NCBI RefSeq assembly: GCF_014529935.1
Contig: NZ_JACVFC010000001.1
Coordinates: 2,046,001 to 2,110,000 of the forward strand
DNA: 64,000 nucleotides
Source: Chitinophaga qingshengii
GTDB taxonomy: Bacteria; Bacteroidota; Bacteroidia; Chitinophagales; Chitinophagaceae
Reading direction: 5' to 3'
This document shows positions 26,055-36,360 of this stretch, one piece after another; the first letter of the stretch is position 1, and each line of letters begins with the position of its first letter. Below the pieces are notes generated by a model, which was not told the origin of the DNA, searched no databases, and saw only the letters and a list, made by a program, of their open reading frames with translations. Made by a program: the position numbers and the translations under genes.

Positions 26055-28607
26055 TCACTGACTGACAGCCCCTCCCCTGCCTGCATCATTGAAAGCCCTG
26101 AAACGAAGTCCGGTTAAGTGTTTCAATGGTTGTTGATACAGTTTGCTTTTAATAGTTGGAATAGTGCCGTCTGTCGTATAGCGGATCTGAAAACCAGGAA
26201 TATCTGTATTAACGCTCACCATCCCATTATCCAGCCTGATTGCCGGCGTAGGTATTCTATACGTATAGCCGCCACCGTAATAGTCCAACCGTTTCAGTTC
26301 TCTGCTGACTGATGTCGTGAAGGTATACCAGTCCCGCTCATACAACCGTTTGGATGCTACCGTATCTGTCGATACCGCCCACTCCGGTTGCGCAGCCCAT
26401 GCTTTCTCCGACAAGGCCAGCAGCCTGGGCAAATACATATACTCCAGCCGATCCGGACTACTAACTGTTTCAGACCAAAGCAGGCCCTGAATACCATGTA
26501 TATGTTGTTTCCCCTGTTCCGTCAGCGGTTCAAACTGCCGCAGCATCGACGCCGGTAAAGGCCTGTTCACATAATCTGTATGCTGGTTCTTCAGATAATC
26601 GAAAGGAATAAACTTATATGCCTGCTCCAGGTTGATAAACCCTCCCCAGTTAAAACCGGGTTCATCAAACTCCCGGACATAGGCCATATCAAAATAAAAA
26701 TTGGTCACAAAAGATAGAATAACCTTATAGCCCGAATTAGCCAGTCTATACGCCAGATCTTCGTTACCAGCCATATTATTCCATACGTTCACATGGAAAT
26801 TCCTATCCAGGAATAAAGGGTTCGGTTGCCATTTCTTGCGGCCGGGAACAGCCGGTTTCTTCAGCGCCGTTTCTTCCCAACCGGAGAAATATAGTTTTCT
26901 TTGTTCCAGCATGGTAGCAATACGGTCGAAGAAAAAATCCCACAGATCCGCCGCATTTTTTATTTCCGGATGTTTTTCCTTCAACGCATTCACAGATGGC
27001 GATCCCGTCCAAACTCCGGCAGGCACTTCATCTCCGCCAAAATGGATGGTCTGTAGCGGCGCGCCCGCTTCTTTGTACATGTCAATAATCTCATCTGTAA
27101 CGGTTTCCAAAAAGTGATATACAGAAGGTAAAGACACATCCATCACATGATCATTCCATTGCTGTACCGAACGATACACAGAAGTATCTGCCATATCTCT
27201 GAGTAAATAAGCTTTTGCCCCGGCAGTATCGCCGGACTTCATCAGGCGATGATACCTCGCCTGCATCGAAATAATGGCCGCACGGGCATGCCCCGGTGTT
27301 TCTATTTCCGGGATCACGTCGATATGCCGGCGCTTCGCATATTGTAAGATTTCAACAAAATCAGCTCTTGAATAAAAGCCGCTGCCCGCCGGTCTCCCCG
27401 CCAATGGGCCGGACCCGTATGAAGGCATCAGACTTTCCTGCTCATTGATCCCGTGACCACGGTTAGCGCCTACACTGGTAAGTTCAGGCAATGCATGGAT
27501 CTGTAATCGCCAGCCTTCATCATCGTTCAGATGAAAATGCAGCGTGGTAAACTTGTATAGAGAAAGCAGGTCTATCAGTTTCATCACCGCTTCTTTGGAA
27601 TGGAAATTCCGCGCTACATCCAGCATCATCGCCCTAAACCCAAACAAGGGACGATCTTCCACTTCCACACATTTGACGGGTATGGTTTTCCTTTTCCCGG
27701 AGGTAGCATAGGCAGAAGGATCCAGCAACACTTTTAAAGACTGTATGCCATAATGAATATCCCTGGCGCTGTTAGCCGTAATCAGGATACCGGAGGGGGC
27801 TACACGAAGCTGATAACTGTTTTCTTTAACGGAGCTGTCTTTTTCAAATACGATGCTCTTTTGATTTTTATTTCCGTAAGAGATCTTCGGCCTCTTACCC
27901 ACCAGCAATCCCAATTCATCCGCAAACAGCTGTACTTCGGCATCAAAAGCATGATCAGTGACCAGGTCAACGGCGGCGTCCAATTTAAAATAACCCGGCG
28001 TTTCTTTGTAAACAAGCGGCGTCGGGAATATTTCCGGCTGCTCCCGCTGCTGGGTTTTACCCCGTTCGTTGAGCAAATAACGCTGCGCGGAAGACAATTC
28101 CCGGTCGCCCTTAAACCGGTCCATTTGATGCATGTCTTCAGGGATGGATATTTTCACGTCGCGCAGCGGGATACCGATGCCGGCAGCCGTATCCCATACC
28201 AGATAAAATCCTTGCGGCGCATCGCTCTTGTTCACCACCCAGGAATTGGACACGAAGGACTGCTCCAGGTTTTCTCCCGGCCTCAGTGTCCCAACGTCTT
28301 TTCCCGGCGAAATATAATACAGCCCCCCATTGACATGATTGATCTTTAGCTGCGTCGTCCCTTCAACAGTACTCCATCTTTTTCCATGATTGAAATAGAT
28401 TTTCCACCCCTTATTGGGAAATGTAGTTTTTCCGTTATTACGGATACCCATCGAAAACAACGTCTGGTCTTTCCCCAGGTAGTTGTTCTGGTAAACATGC
28501 CAACTGATTTCCAGTTGGTCGGTTGCCGGCCCTGGTTGGGCGACTGCACGGGTATCCGCTCCAAAAACCAACGCCCAAAGCAAGGCGTTAAATAATATCT
28601 TATACAA
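26055..28607 (-). CDS. GH20 beta-N-acetylhexosaminidase with CHB_HEX domains
   Basis: Releases terminal beta-linked GlcNAc or GalNAc from glycans. Signal peptide at the N-terminus (MYKILFNALLWALVFGADTR, cut near AVAQ). Domains: CHB_HEX carbohydrate-binding domain (~31-165, 'LEISWHVYQNNYLGKDQTLF'), GH20b alpha/beta domain (~190-315) and the TIM barrel (~318-720) with the catalytic Asp526-Glu527 pair in 'IHFGGDEVPAG'. 'DVIPEIETPGHARAA' and 'LHFHLNDDEGWRL' are further family signatures. A chitobiase C-terminal module ends the protein ('QIRYTTDGTIPTIKSKLYQQ'). It is the last gene of the susC-led operon, 32 bases after the second GH20 gene. Length and order match bacterial chitobiases. Confidence 0.95.
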   Translation of the reverse strand: MYKILFNALLWALVFGADTRAVAQPGPATDQLEISWHVYQNNYLGKDQTLFSMGIRNNGKTTFPNKGWKIYFNHGKRWSTVEGTTQLKINHVNGGLYYISPGKDVGTLRPGENLEQSFVSNSWVVNKSDAPQGFYLVWDTAAGIGIPLRDVKISIPEDMHQMDRFKGDRELSSAQRYLLNERGKTQQREQPEIFPTPLVYKETPGYFKLDAAVDLVTDHAFDAEVQLFADELGLLVGKRPKISYGNKNQKSIVFEKDSSVKENSYQLRVAPSGILITANSARDIHYGIQSLKVLLDPSAYATSGKRKTIPVKCVEVEDRPLFGFRAMMLDVARNFHSKEAVMKLIDLLSLYKFTTLHFHLNDDEGWRLQIHALPELTSVGANRGHGINEQESLMPSYGSGPLAGRPAGSGFYSRADFVEILQYAKRRHIDVIPEIETPGHARAAIISMQARYHRLMKSGDTAGAKAYLLRDMADTSVYRSVQQWNDHVMDVSLPSVYHFLETVTDEIIDMYKEAGAPLQTIHFGGDEVPAGVWTGSPSVNALKEKHPEIKNAADLWDFFFDRIATMLEQRKLYFSGWEETALKKPAVPGRKKWQPNPLFLDRNFHVNVWNNMAGNEDLAYRLANSGYKVILSFVTNFYFDMAYVREFDEPGFNWGGFINLEQAYKFIPFDYLKNQHTDYVNRPLPASMLRQFEPLTEQGKQHIHGIQGLLWSETVSSPDRLEYMYLPRLLALSEKAWAAQPEWAVSTDTVASKRLYERDWYTFTTSVSRELKRLDYYGGGYTYRIPTPAIRLDNGMVSVNTDIPGFQIRYTTDGTIPTIKSKLYQQPLKHLTGLRFRAFNDAGRGGAVSQ

Positions 28608-28639
28608 TTTTCTCTTTTAAAACAGTCAACAACAAAACA

Positions 28640-30175
28640 TTATTTAAGCCTTTTCAGCCTGTCGAGTAACACCTCAATTTTGGCATTCCTCAGCGCATTT
28701 TCCTGCATAATTTCTGCCGGATACATCACGGTGGAATTGAGTTCGGTAAACTTCCTGTCCAGGTCCTGGGTGCGCAAGGCCTCCAGCTCAGCCATCAGCG
28801 GCTTCAGTTTATCGGCCGTCATTTCCGGGGCATTCGCCCTGGCTTCTATGGATTGGTAGGAAAGATATTGTACCCTGATAGCGGTCATTAGCCGGTAATG
28901 CTCAAATTCTTTTGCATTTTTAACCGGCTTCAGTTGTTGCAGTATTGTCAATGCTTGCTTAGTACTGTCCAGTATTTGATCGATACTCAGATCGGTATTG
29001 ACCGGCTTTCCCTGCGTAATCTCGTAGGGAACTGCGGATATGGCTTTCCAGAACATCTTCGCCTCATTGCTGCTCAAACCATATTGCGACTGGCAATAAC
29101 CATTAATAAAACCTTCCGCATCCAGTGGCCTGGCGGTTTTAACGGATTCCAGGAAGGCTGCTATCAGCATATTAAATCCACTGATGGGATAAACATGCCG
29201 GATGGCATACAGGTCGATAATATCCCTGGTGGTTTCAAATACCGGCGAATACAATCCGGAGGTAGACCAGGAGGTCATGATGATACCTTTATATCCCAGT
29301 TCCCTGGCCATAGGCACGAAATCGGTAATATTCTTAAAGTGTTTCGCCCACTGGGTAAGGAAATAATTATCCGGATGACTTCTGATGGAAGGCGCTCCCC
29401 AGATCTCAAAGCCACTCTGCATCAGCTTTTGGTGATCACCAAACATATTGATGTCCCATCCGTAATTCCAATCGATAAAAATGGTCTCCTTAGGCAGTCC
29501 CTGCAATGCCTCCGGGTATTTTAAGGCGATATCTGCCCAGAGTACCGGTCTTTTACCCAATCCCACCACCACATCACAAAGCATTTTGATATAGTCGCCA
29601 TACAACCTGCCAATGCCAACCGCTTTGATTTTTTTCTTAGACTCTTCCGAGTGGCCCAGCAGATACGTTTCATCACCGCCAATATGGATATAAGGGGAAT
29701 TGTGCGTGGAGATAAGATCTTTATACAACGTAGTAAAGAGTTTTTTCGCCTCCGCTTCCCGTATTGGGTTTATCTGGGAGTAATCTTTCTGGTCCTCTCT
29801 CAGGTCTTTGTATTTGGGATTTCTCAGGATGTATTCCACATGCCCGAAGCTCTGTTGAAGCGGGATCACATCCAGATGAATAGCACTGCAATAGGCAATA
29901 AAATCCTTCACTTCTTCCCGCGTATAGGCATAGCGGTTAGGAATCAACGGTTCTTCCAGGAAAGGATAAGTTCCCTCCCATTCCATCACCAGTGTATTGA
30001 TACCGCCTTTTACCAGCTGTGATGCCAGTTTTTTTAGTGCCGGCATGGGTATCACCTGGATACGCAGATCGAGATGAAAACCCCTCACCGGAAACGGGGA
30101 GACAGGATTATTCGATGCTTTTGTATACGCAGAACAAGTGAGCAAAAGCATCACGAGACAGATTATTCTTTTCAT
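28640..30175 (-). CDS. GH20-type family hexosaminidase, HEXD-like, secreted
   Basis: A single TIM-barrel GH20-like enzyme lacking the CHB domains of its neighbour. The catalytic pair is Asp168-Glu169 in 'YIHIGGDETYLLG'; 'VIPLQQSFGHVEYILRNPKY' is the HEXD-type barrel signature. The preferred start at 30175 gives a clean signal peptide (MKRIICLVMLLLTCSAYTKA); the frame extends 7 codons further to 30196 and would then overlap the stop of the upstream gene. The C-terminal ~130 residues are helical. Eukaryotic HEXD and its bacterial relatives prefer beta-GalNAc; that preference is only an inference here. Encoded between the fasciclin lipoprotein and the chitobiase-like gene in one operon. Confidence 0.9.
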   Translation of the reverse strand: MKRIICLVMLLLTCSAYTKASNNPVSPFPVRGFHLDLRIQVIPMPALKKLASQLVKGGINTLVMEWEGTYPFLEEPLIPNRYAYTREEVKDFIAYCSAIHLDVIPLQQSFGHVEYILRNPKYKDLREDQKDYSQINPIREAEAKKLFTTLYKDLISTHNSPYIHIGGDETYLLGHSEESKKKIKAVGIGRLYGDYIKMLCDVVVGLGKRPVLWADIALKYPEALQGLPKETIFIDWNYGWDINMFGDHQKLMQSGFEIWGAPSIRSHPDNYFLTQWAKHFKNITDFVPMARELGYKGIIMTSWSTSGLYSPVFETTRDIIDLYAIRHVYPISGFNMLIAAFLESVKTARPLDAEGFINGYCQSQYGLSSNEAKMFWKAISAVPYEITQGKPVNTDLSIDQILDSTKQALTILQQLKPVKNAKEFEHYRLMTAIRVQYLSYQSIEARANAPEMTADKLKPLMAELEALRTQDLDRKFTELNSTVMYPAEIMQENALRNAKIEVLLDRLKRLK

Positions 30176-30182
30176 ACCTGAC

Positions 30183-31691
30183 TTAGTTAATGGCAATATC
30201 CAGCTTTAATGCCGATTCATAATAACCCCCATTCTGGTCTCTGGCCTCAAAAACAACCTGATCGGTATTACCAGACCCGTTATACAGATATTTAATCGCT
30301 CCTTTTACAATGTCCGCCTGTGAAAATGAAGCATTGGCCGCTAACGGAATACCGTATTTCACTAAAAATCCGGCTGCCGGAATTTGTTTTACGGTATAGG
30401 TAATATTTTTATCAGCGGTACCTTCCATTTTCAGGTTAGCGGGCAATAGGGTCGCCATCTGTTTCGTCGCGGAAACTGTCAGCGGGCTTATTGTTCCGGG
30501 TTTCAGCAGCGTTTGCGGAGGGGAGGTTAAAGCAATATAGGCAGCATAAGCCCCTCCTGAAAATTCCCTGGGCCGGAGTTTAATGAAATTATCCACATTA
30601 TGTTTTAAAAACACGTTGATAAACGTTCCATTGTTGGCATAGATCTGGGTAACGGCGGAGGTGATATCAAACGACACCCATCCGGTAGTGGCGCCGGGTA
30701 TGGGTAGCGTAGACATAGGAACAGCGTTGTAAGCGGGCGCATTATTCCAGGTAATGGTACTCTCGTTCCAGTCTTTGTTCTCTCCTAAATATGCAGCAAA
30801 AGAAAAAGTAGTGGCGGATGTTAAACCGGTGTTATAAATATACACATACATTCTGGCGGCGCCGATTTTGTCGCCAAAGGTTGGTTTTTCCAGTGGATAC
30901 TGCATTACGCCGATACGGCCTACAGTAGCATCCGCTGCACTTACTGCCTTCAGATCAATGGTGGCCGGATCGTTGAAATTGGCATTGGAATTACCCGGCC
31001 CGCCACGAACGTACACATCTTTAGCCACCATAATTTTCTGTGTTTCCACAGGAGCGCCAGGATCAGCGTCATCTGGTTTGTCATCCTGTAAGCGGTAAAA
31101 AGTGAACTGGGCGGTCACCTGTGCCACCCCATTTTTAAACTCCAGGTTCTGGGACCTCACCAGGGCTGCAGCAGAACCCAGCGACGCGTCTTTGTTGATG
31201 TTCAGTATATACTGATCTGATGAACTGGCTGTTCTGGTGTAATAGATATAGTTTCCGTTAATGGTTTCTATTTTCCGGGTTTCATCGATAGCCAGGTCGG
31301 TAGATTTTATCTTTCCTTTCACGATCAGATCGCCCAGCAGGTTCTTCAGGATAACCGGCGGTACCGCGTCTATACTGGCATAACCGATGGTAGACAATAA
31401 CTGCTTAACACCGTTATTGTTGAGGAATACCACGGTATAATCCTCGCTGGTGCCCAGCATATCCATCAGGCCTGCCCGTTTTACTGCTGCTGCAAAAAGA
31501 TCGAGTTCTGTTAAACCGGTACTAAAGTCGGTTTGCAGATATTGTTGCAGCGTCATTGATTTCAGGTTGGCGCCCGCATCCGCTCCTTTACTGTCCTCGT
31601 TTTTCAGCAGTTCGAATTTACCGCAACCCGCTACAGCGAATACATACACACAGAGAAAAAATACTCTTAGGTAAAGACTAAATTTTTTCAT
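30183..31691 (-). CDS. surface lipoprotein with fasciclin and DNRLRE/CBM96-like domains
   Basis: Predicted accessory glycan-binding lipoprotein of the locus. The start at 31691 gives 'MKKFSLYLRVFFLCVYVFAV' then lipobox 'AGCGKFE'; the frame runs to 31769, but those residues precede the signal. Domains: a fasciclin-like part (~50-200, 'LTELDLFAAAVKRAGLMDML', 'YTVVFLNNNGVKQLL'), a DNRLRE/CBM96-like beta sandwich (~240-400, 'IGAARMYVYIYNTG', 'WNESTITWNNAP'), and a C-terminal cadherin-like repeat ('VKGAIKYLYNGSGNTDQVVF'). It lies 11 bases after susD, where many such loci encode a surface glycan-binding protein. No enzyme motif is visible. Confidence 0.82.
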   Translation of the reverse strand: MKKFSLYLRVFFLCVYVFAVAGCGKFELLKNEDSKGADAGANLKSMTLQQYLQTDFSTGLTELDLFAAAVKRAGLMDMLGTSEDYTVVFLNNNGVKQLLSTIGYASIDAVPPVILKNLLGDLIVKGKIKSTDLAIDETRKIETINGNYIYYTRTASSSDQYILNINKDASLGSAAALVRSQNLEFKNGVAQVTAQFTFYRLQDDKPDDADPGAPVETQKIMVAKDVYVRGGPGNSNANFNDPATIDLKAVSAADATVGRIGVMQYPLEKPTFGDKIGAARMYVYIYNTGLTSATTFSFAAYLGENKDWNESTITWNNAPAYNAVPMSTLPIPGATTGWVSFDITSAVTQIYANNGTFINVFLKHNVDNFIKLRPREFSGGAYAAYIALTSPPQTLLKPGTISPLTVSATKQMATLLPANLKMEGTADKNITYTVKQIPAAGFLVKYGIPLAANASFSQADIVKGAIKYLYNGSGNTDQVVFEARDQNGGYYESALKLDIAIN

Positions 31692-31702
31692 CTTTAAATA
31701 TT

Positions 31703-33160
31703 TTATTGATAATAGGAGTTTTGGTCCAGTGAAGGGTTTAATCTGATTTCTGTGAGACTGATAGGCCACAGATAATTTTCCGGTTTGGTGAGGCCATTGA
31801 TAGGCTGCATCACTTTACTGGCTTTACCTGTACGCACCAGGTCAAACCATCTTTTACCTTCAAAACAAAGCTCCCTCGCCCGTTCATCCAGGATAATGTC
31901 TTCAATCTGGTCGGTATTCAGTCCGGCGAAAGAGGCATCTGTATATACAGCAGCCCCGGCCCGCTTACGGATCTGGTTCACCAGCGCCATCGCTCCCGGA
32001 ACATCGCCGGTTTTATTCAGCGCTTCCGCACGTAACAGCAGTATATCTGCTAAACGGTAAACAATAATATTCTTATCATCTTGTGTACCCCGTACAAATC
32101 CCGATTTCTCAAAGAATTTCATGATACCGGAATTGGTATCAAAGTTGATTTTCGAGCGCAAATCAGTGGAAGTAAATTTACTGGAAAGATAACCGCTCGC
32201 TTTAAAGAAAGGCTGGAAGCCCAGGTCGCCATAAACGGTAATTAAAAACGACCGCGTAGCCCGCTCTGCAAAATTATAATCCACTTCAAATATGGATTCC
32301 GTTGAAAACCCTTTGGTAAACATCTGGGCATAAGCCGTATTGTCAATGAGTTCCGGGTTTACGTTATAATCAACCGTAGAGGAAGCATTGTACAGAGAAG
32401 CCAGTGAATACAGGGAATTACTCATGATTTTCTGTGAGATATCCAATGCCTTCGTGTATTGATGACGCCACATATAGAAGTCCATATACATGGCATTTAC
32501 CGCTCCCATTGTAAACTGCGCCCTGGTAGCGGGCGCCGTGGCATAGGAAGCCGGAATAGGCGCTAATGAGGCAGAATCAAGATCGGCCTGTATCTGCGTA
32601 TAAACAGCCGCCGTATCCGCACGCGGGATACTCACCGGCTGATTGGCATCCAAAAACGGTTCTGTTACCAGGGGTAATTTACCCCAGATCCGCGTCATGT
32701 AAAAATAACAGAAGGCCCGCATGGCAAAGGCCTGCCCCCTTACACTGTTATAGTCCGCCATTTTGCTGGAATAAAGCCCTTTGTTCTTCATCTCCAGGGT
32801 ATTCTTTAAAATCAGGTTACACTGATTAATCACCCGGTAGAAATTATTCCAACTGGTAACAGGCAAACTGGAATTAAGATTATTGGTTAATAAATTCAAC
32901 GTTTGGGAACTTAATGCCAGTGGATTTAACACCACATTATCAGCCCGGCCTTCTCCATATAAAACCGATCCGGGTCCCATGGCTCCCTGTAAAACAGTAT
33001 AGGCGCCGTATAAGGCTGCAGTGGCCTGTGGAGGCTCAGTCCAGAAATTGGAACCGGAATAGGAAGTGGTAGGATCAATGTCCAGCGCCCTCTTGCAACC
33101 GAACGAGAAAACCAATGCAATCAATATCAGGCCGTAAATTTTATGATTTTGCTGTTTCAT
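31703..33160 (-). CDS. SusD/RagB-family outer-membrane lipoprotein
   Basis: Substrate-binding lid of the SusCD complex. Lipoprotein signal 'MKQQNHKIYGLILIALVFSF' followed by Cys22 (GCKRALDIDP). Typical SusD features: 'FWTEPPQATAALYGAYTVLQ' near the N-terminus, 'RGQAFAMRAFCYFYMTRIWG' in the TPR helices, and the C-terminal RagB region 'DILLLRAEALNKTGDVPGAM' then 'DERARELCFEGKRWFDLVRT'. The gene begins 5 bases after susC ends. The glycoside hydrolases in the same operon suggest a hexosamine-containing glycan. Confidence 0.95.
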   Translation of the reverse strand: MKQQNHKIYGLILIALVFSFGCKRALDIDPTTSYSGSNFWTEPPQATAALYGAYTVLQGAMGPGSVLYGEGRADNVVLNPLALSSQTLNLLTNNLNSSLPVTSWNNFYRVINQCNLILKNTLEMKNKGLYSSKMADYNSVRGQAFAMRAFCYFYMTRIWGKLPLVTEPFLDANQPVSIPRADTAAVYTQIQADLDSASLAPIPASYATAPATRAQFTMGAVNAMYMDFYMWRHQYTKALDISQKIMSNSLYSLASLYNASSTVDYNVNPELIDNTAYAQMFTKGFSTESIFEVDYNFAERATRSFLITVYGDLGFQPFFKASGYLSSKFTSTDLRSKINFDTNSGIMKFFEKSGFVRGTQDDKNIIVYRLADILLLRAEALNKTGDVPGAMALVNQIRKRAGAAVYTDASFAGLNTDQIEDIILDERARELCFEGKRWFDLVRTGKASKVMQPINGLTKPENYLWPISLTEIRLNPSLDQNSYYQ

Positions 33161-33165
33161 GTTAC

Positions 33166-36100
33166 TTAAAGGCTAAAGTTCAATGACAAATTATAAGTTC
33201 TGGTTCTGGGGAAAGACCCACGGTCAACACCTACAGCGAGTGCGTTGGTAGAGGAGCTTACTTCCGGATCATATCCTGTATATGAACCAAAGGTGAACAG
33301 GTTCACTACCGAGAAGCCTACCACTGCATTGCTTACTTTCAGTCTCCCCAGCGCTTTCGCAGGGATCCTGTAATTCAACGCAAGATTTTGAATCCTGATA
33401 AAAGAACCATCTTCCACAAACCTGCTCGAAATAGCATAATTCAACATGGGATCTGTTTTCACCAATCGCGGAACATCCGTAATATCTCCCGGTTTCCGCC
33501 ATCTTCTCAACTGGTCAGTTGTTAAATTCTGATCGTAGGGCGAAGCATCCAGGTTTCTTTTCACTTCATTAAATACATCATTCCCGAAGCTGTAGGTAAT
33601 CAAAGTGGACAGCGTGAAATTTTTATAGCTGAATTCATTTTGGAAACCACCGGTAAAATCGGGATTGGGATTGCCGATCACCTGCAAATCAGCATCATTA
33701 ATGATACCATCACCATTTACATCCTGCCAGATCACATCCCCGGCTTTGTAAACGGCGCCGTTGGCAGATCCCTGGCGGTAAGGCGTTACAACGCCGGTGG
33801 CAGCGTCGCGCTGATAAACATTATCTGCGTCGTTAGCATATACTCCCAAAGCTTTCAGACCGTAAAACACCCCTGCAGCCTCTCCCACTCTGGCCATGTT
33901 GTAAATATTCGGACGGTAGTCCTGGTTACCCGGCAGAGAGAGTACCTTGTTTCTGTTCAGTGATAAAGTAAAAGTGGAATTCCATTTAAGCTCCCGGTCT
34001 ATATTGAGCGTGGAGAGCGTAAACTCCAGCCCTTTATTTTCCAGGTTGCCAAAGTTGGCAGGTACGGTAGTATACCCCGTTGTTCCGGGAACGGCTACAT
34101 CAAATAAAAGCCCGGAAGTTTTTTTCAGATAGGCATCGGCGGTAAAACGGATTCTGTCCTCCAAAAAGGCCAGGTCCAGACCGATATTTACTTGTTTGGT
34201 GGTCTCCCATCGCAGGGAGGTATTGGAAACACCGTTGGACACAATGGCCACATTTCCCAGGTAAGTACCGGCGCTGCTTAAAGCGCCCTGCCAGGCGTAA
34301 TTGCCGATGGACTGGTTGCCGGTTACGCCAAAACTTCCGCGGAGTTTGGCATCTGAAATAAAGCGGAGTGGTTTAAACCAATCCTCCTCCGACATACGCC
34401 AGCCGGCGGAGAATGAAGGGAAATAGCCAAACTTGTTCTGCGGTCCAAACCTCGAAGAACCATCTGCCCTCATCACCGCAGAGAAAAGATATTTTCCTTT
34501 GTAATCATAATTGGCCCTGCCGAAATAGGATAACAAACTATACTCCTCAATATTCTGGTTATACAGCGATACCACGGAGGTGCCGTTTATGGTGGTTATC
34601 TTGGCGTCAATCAACCCTTTGCCCACCACATTCACATTGTTGTCCGTAAATTTCTGATAAGACTGGCCCAGCAGGAAAGTCAGGTGGTGATTGCGGTTCA
34701 GCGTAGTATTATAGTTCAGCGTATTTTCATTGATAAAGGAATAGTTTTTACCGGTAGTCAGGTAAGAAGAACTGATTTGCCCCTGTGGTAAAAGCGCCTG
34801 CGGTGTAAAGTTTGTTTCCTCTGTATTGGAATAGTCCAATCCCAAAGTCGTTTTAAAGTCCAGGCCTTTAGCAAGCTTCACCCTGAAATCCTGATTACCG
34901 AACATCCTCCACCGGGCTATCTTATTAGCGGCCAATTGGGAGATCGCGATCGGGTTGGGCTTACTGCCCTCCAGTAAGGGGATAATCTGCCCGCTAATGG
35001 GATCATAGGGCGCGTAAACAGGCATTGTACTTAACGCCTGGTAGATGGCACTTTGATTACTGAGACCGGTGAGTATCCTGTTATAATTGTTGGTAGATAT
35101 ATTGAAGTTGGTATTACCGGAGATTGCCTTGCTGATATTGTAGTAAAGTTTTGCAGTGGCATAGGTCTGCTTAAACCTGGTATTGATGATAACAGGATCT
35201 ATGTCTTTATACCCGGCACTGACGAAATAATTGATATTATTGTCTTTGGCAGCGCCTTTGATACTTACATCTGCCTTGTATTGAAACGCGGTGCGGTACA
35301 TCAGGTCCTGCCAGTTATTGTTCCGGGAGTAATACGGATGCAGGGAATCGATGACAGATACCTTGGTGGTCTGCGCTCCCGTAAAGTTATACACCGCATC
35401 CATATACGCACTTCTGAACTGAGGGGCATTCAGCATCCCTATTTTCCTGGTCAGCGCAGCCACGCTTCCATTCGCCGAAAACTGGATCTCCGGTTTTTTA
35501 GCGTTCTTTCCGCTTTTAGTGGTAATGATGATCACCCCATTGGAAGCCCTGGACCCATATATAGAAGCGGTACCGTCTTTTAACACCTCTATGGAAGCAA
35601 TATCCTGTGGATTTAAATCTGACAGGGGGCTAAACGTGGAGGCATCATCTACCAGCCCGCCGTTATAGGTATCTGAGTTGATAGGCACACCATCTACGAT
35701 GTATAATGGCTGACTGCTGCCGTTGATGGAAGATGCGCCGCGGATTCTGACAGTAGCACCTGCGCCGGGCTCACCGGAATTGCTGGTGATCTGCAACCCT
35801 GCGATCTTACCCTGTAAGCTGGTGTTGACGTCGCCTAAAGCATGGTGGTCCATTTGTTTTTCAGTGATGGATCCTACGGCGCCGGTGACTTCCTTCACTT
35901 TTTGGGTACCGTAACCCACATTGATGACCACTTCAGAAAGTTGCCGTGGATCGGGCATCAGTTTAATATTTAACGTTTTACGGTCGCCAATATTAATCTG
36001 CTGGTTCTGGTAACCAATATAACTCACCACAATGACAGCACCCGGATTCAGCTTTACACTGAAATTCCCGTTTTTGTCTGTCGTGGCGCCCTTGTCAGTT

Positions 36101-36246
36101 CCCTGTACATGAACAGACACGCCGATTAAAATCTCGTTTGTTTTCCCATCGGTGACCTTCCCGGTAAGGGTAAAAGGATTGACCTGTGAGAAGGCGCTCA
36201 GCATGGAGAATGCGAGCAGCATCGTCATTAAGTATATCTTTTTCAT
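33166..36246 (-). CDS. SusC/RagA-family TonB-dependent transporter
   Basis: Outer-membrane transporter, first gene of a five-gene operon. Signal peptide (MKKIYLMTMLLAFSMLSAFS), CarboxypepD_reg-like domain (~27-110, 'LTGKVTDGKTNEILIGVSVH'), plug with the SusC signatures 'INVGYGTQKVKEVTGAVGSI', 'GKIAGLQITSNSGEPGAGAT', 'SSQPLYIVDGVPIN' and 'DIASIEVLKDGTASIYGSRA'. The barrel ends 'PRTRTYNLSLNFSL'. No STN domain, so it is probably controlled by the LacI-type protein rather than an ECF sigma factor; a predicted operator lies 76 bases upstream of the start. Confidence 0.96.
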   Translation of the reverse strand: MKKIYLMTMLLAFSMLSAFSQVNPFTLTGKVTDGKTNEILIGVSVHVQGTDKGATTDKNGNFSVKLNPGAVIVVSYIGYQNQQINIGDRKTLNIKLMPDPRQLSEVVINVGYGTQKVKEVTGAVGSITEKQMDHHALGDVNTSLQGKIAGLQITSNSGEPGAGATVRIRGASSINGSSQPLYIVDGVPINSDTYNGGLVDDASTFSPLSDLNPQDIASIEVLKDGTASIYGSRASNGVIIITTKSGKNAKKPEIQFSANGSVAALTRKIGMLNAPQFRSAYMDAVYNFTGAQTTKVSVIDSLHPYYSRNNNWQDLMYRTAFQYKADVSIKGAAKDNNINYFVSAGYKDIDPVIINTRFKQTYATAKLYYNISKAISGNTNFNISTNNYNRILTGLSNQSAIYQALSTMPVYAPYDPISGQIIPLLEGSKPNPIAISQLAANKIARWRMFGNQDFRVKLAKGLDFKTTLGLDYSNTEETNFTPQALLPQGQISSSYLTTGKNYSFINENTLNYNTTLNRNHHLTFLLGQSYQKFTDNNVNVVGKGLIDAKITTINGTSVVSLYNQNIEEYSLLSYFGRANYDYKGKYLFSAVMRADGSSRFGPQNKFGYFPSFSAGWRMSEEDWFKPLRFISDAKLRGSFGVTGNQSIGNYAWQGALSSAGTYLGNVAIVSNGVSNTSLRWETTKQVNIGLDLAFLEDRIRFTADAYLKKTSGLLFDVAVPGTTGYTTVPANFGNLENKGLEFTLSTLNIDRELKWNSTFTLSLNRNKVLSLPGNQDYRPNIYNMARVGEAAGVFYGLKALGVYANDADNVYQRDAATGVVTPYRQGSANGAVYKAGDVIWQDVNGDGIINDADLQVIGNPNPDFTGGFQNEFSYKNFTLSTLITYSFGNDVFNEVKRNLDASPYDQNLTTDQLRRWRKPGDITDVPRLVKTDPMLNYAISSRFVEDGSFIRIQNLALNYRIPAKALGRLKVSNAVVGFSVVNLFTFGSYTGYDPEVSSSTNALAVGVDRGSFPRTRTYNLSLNFSL

Positions 36247-36321
36247 AACGGTTTTACTTGGTTGATATATCCGCTCAGTATACCTGAGATGGACCTCTTC
36301 TGTTTAACACATGACAAAAAA

Positions 36322-36335
36322 CGTTTACGTACACG
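36322..36335. promoter_or_regulatory. predicted LacI-type operator upstream of susC
   Basis: CGTTTACGTACACG differs at one base from the palindrome CGTGTACGTACACG. It lies 76 bases before the susC start. Equivalent sites precede the GH16 and CBM9-like genes. Confidence 0.65.
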
Positions 36336-36360
36336 GTAAGTAGCTAAAAAAAAGTTATTG

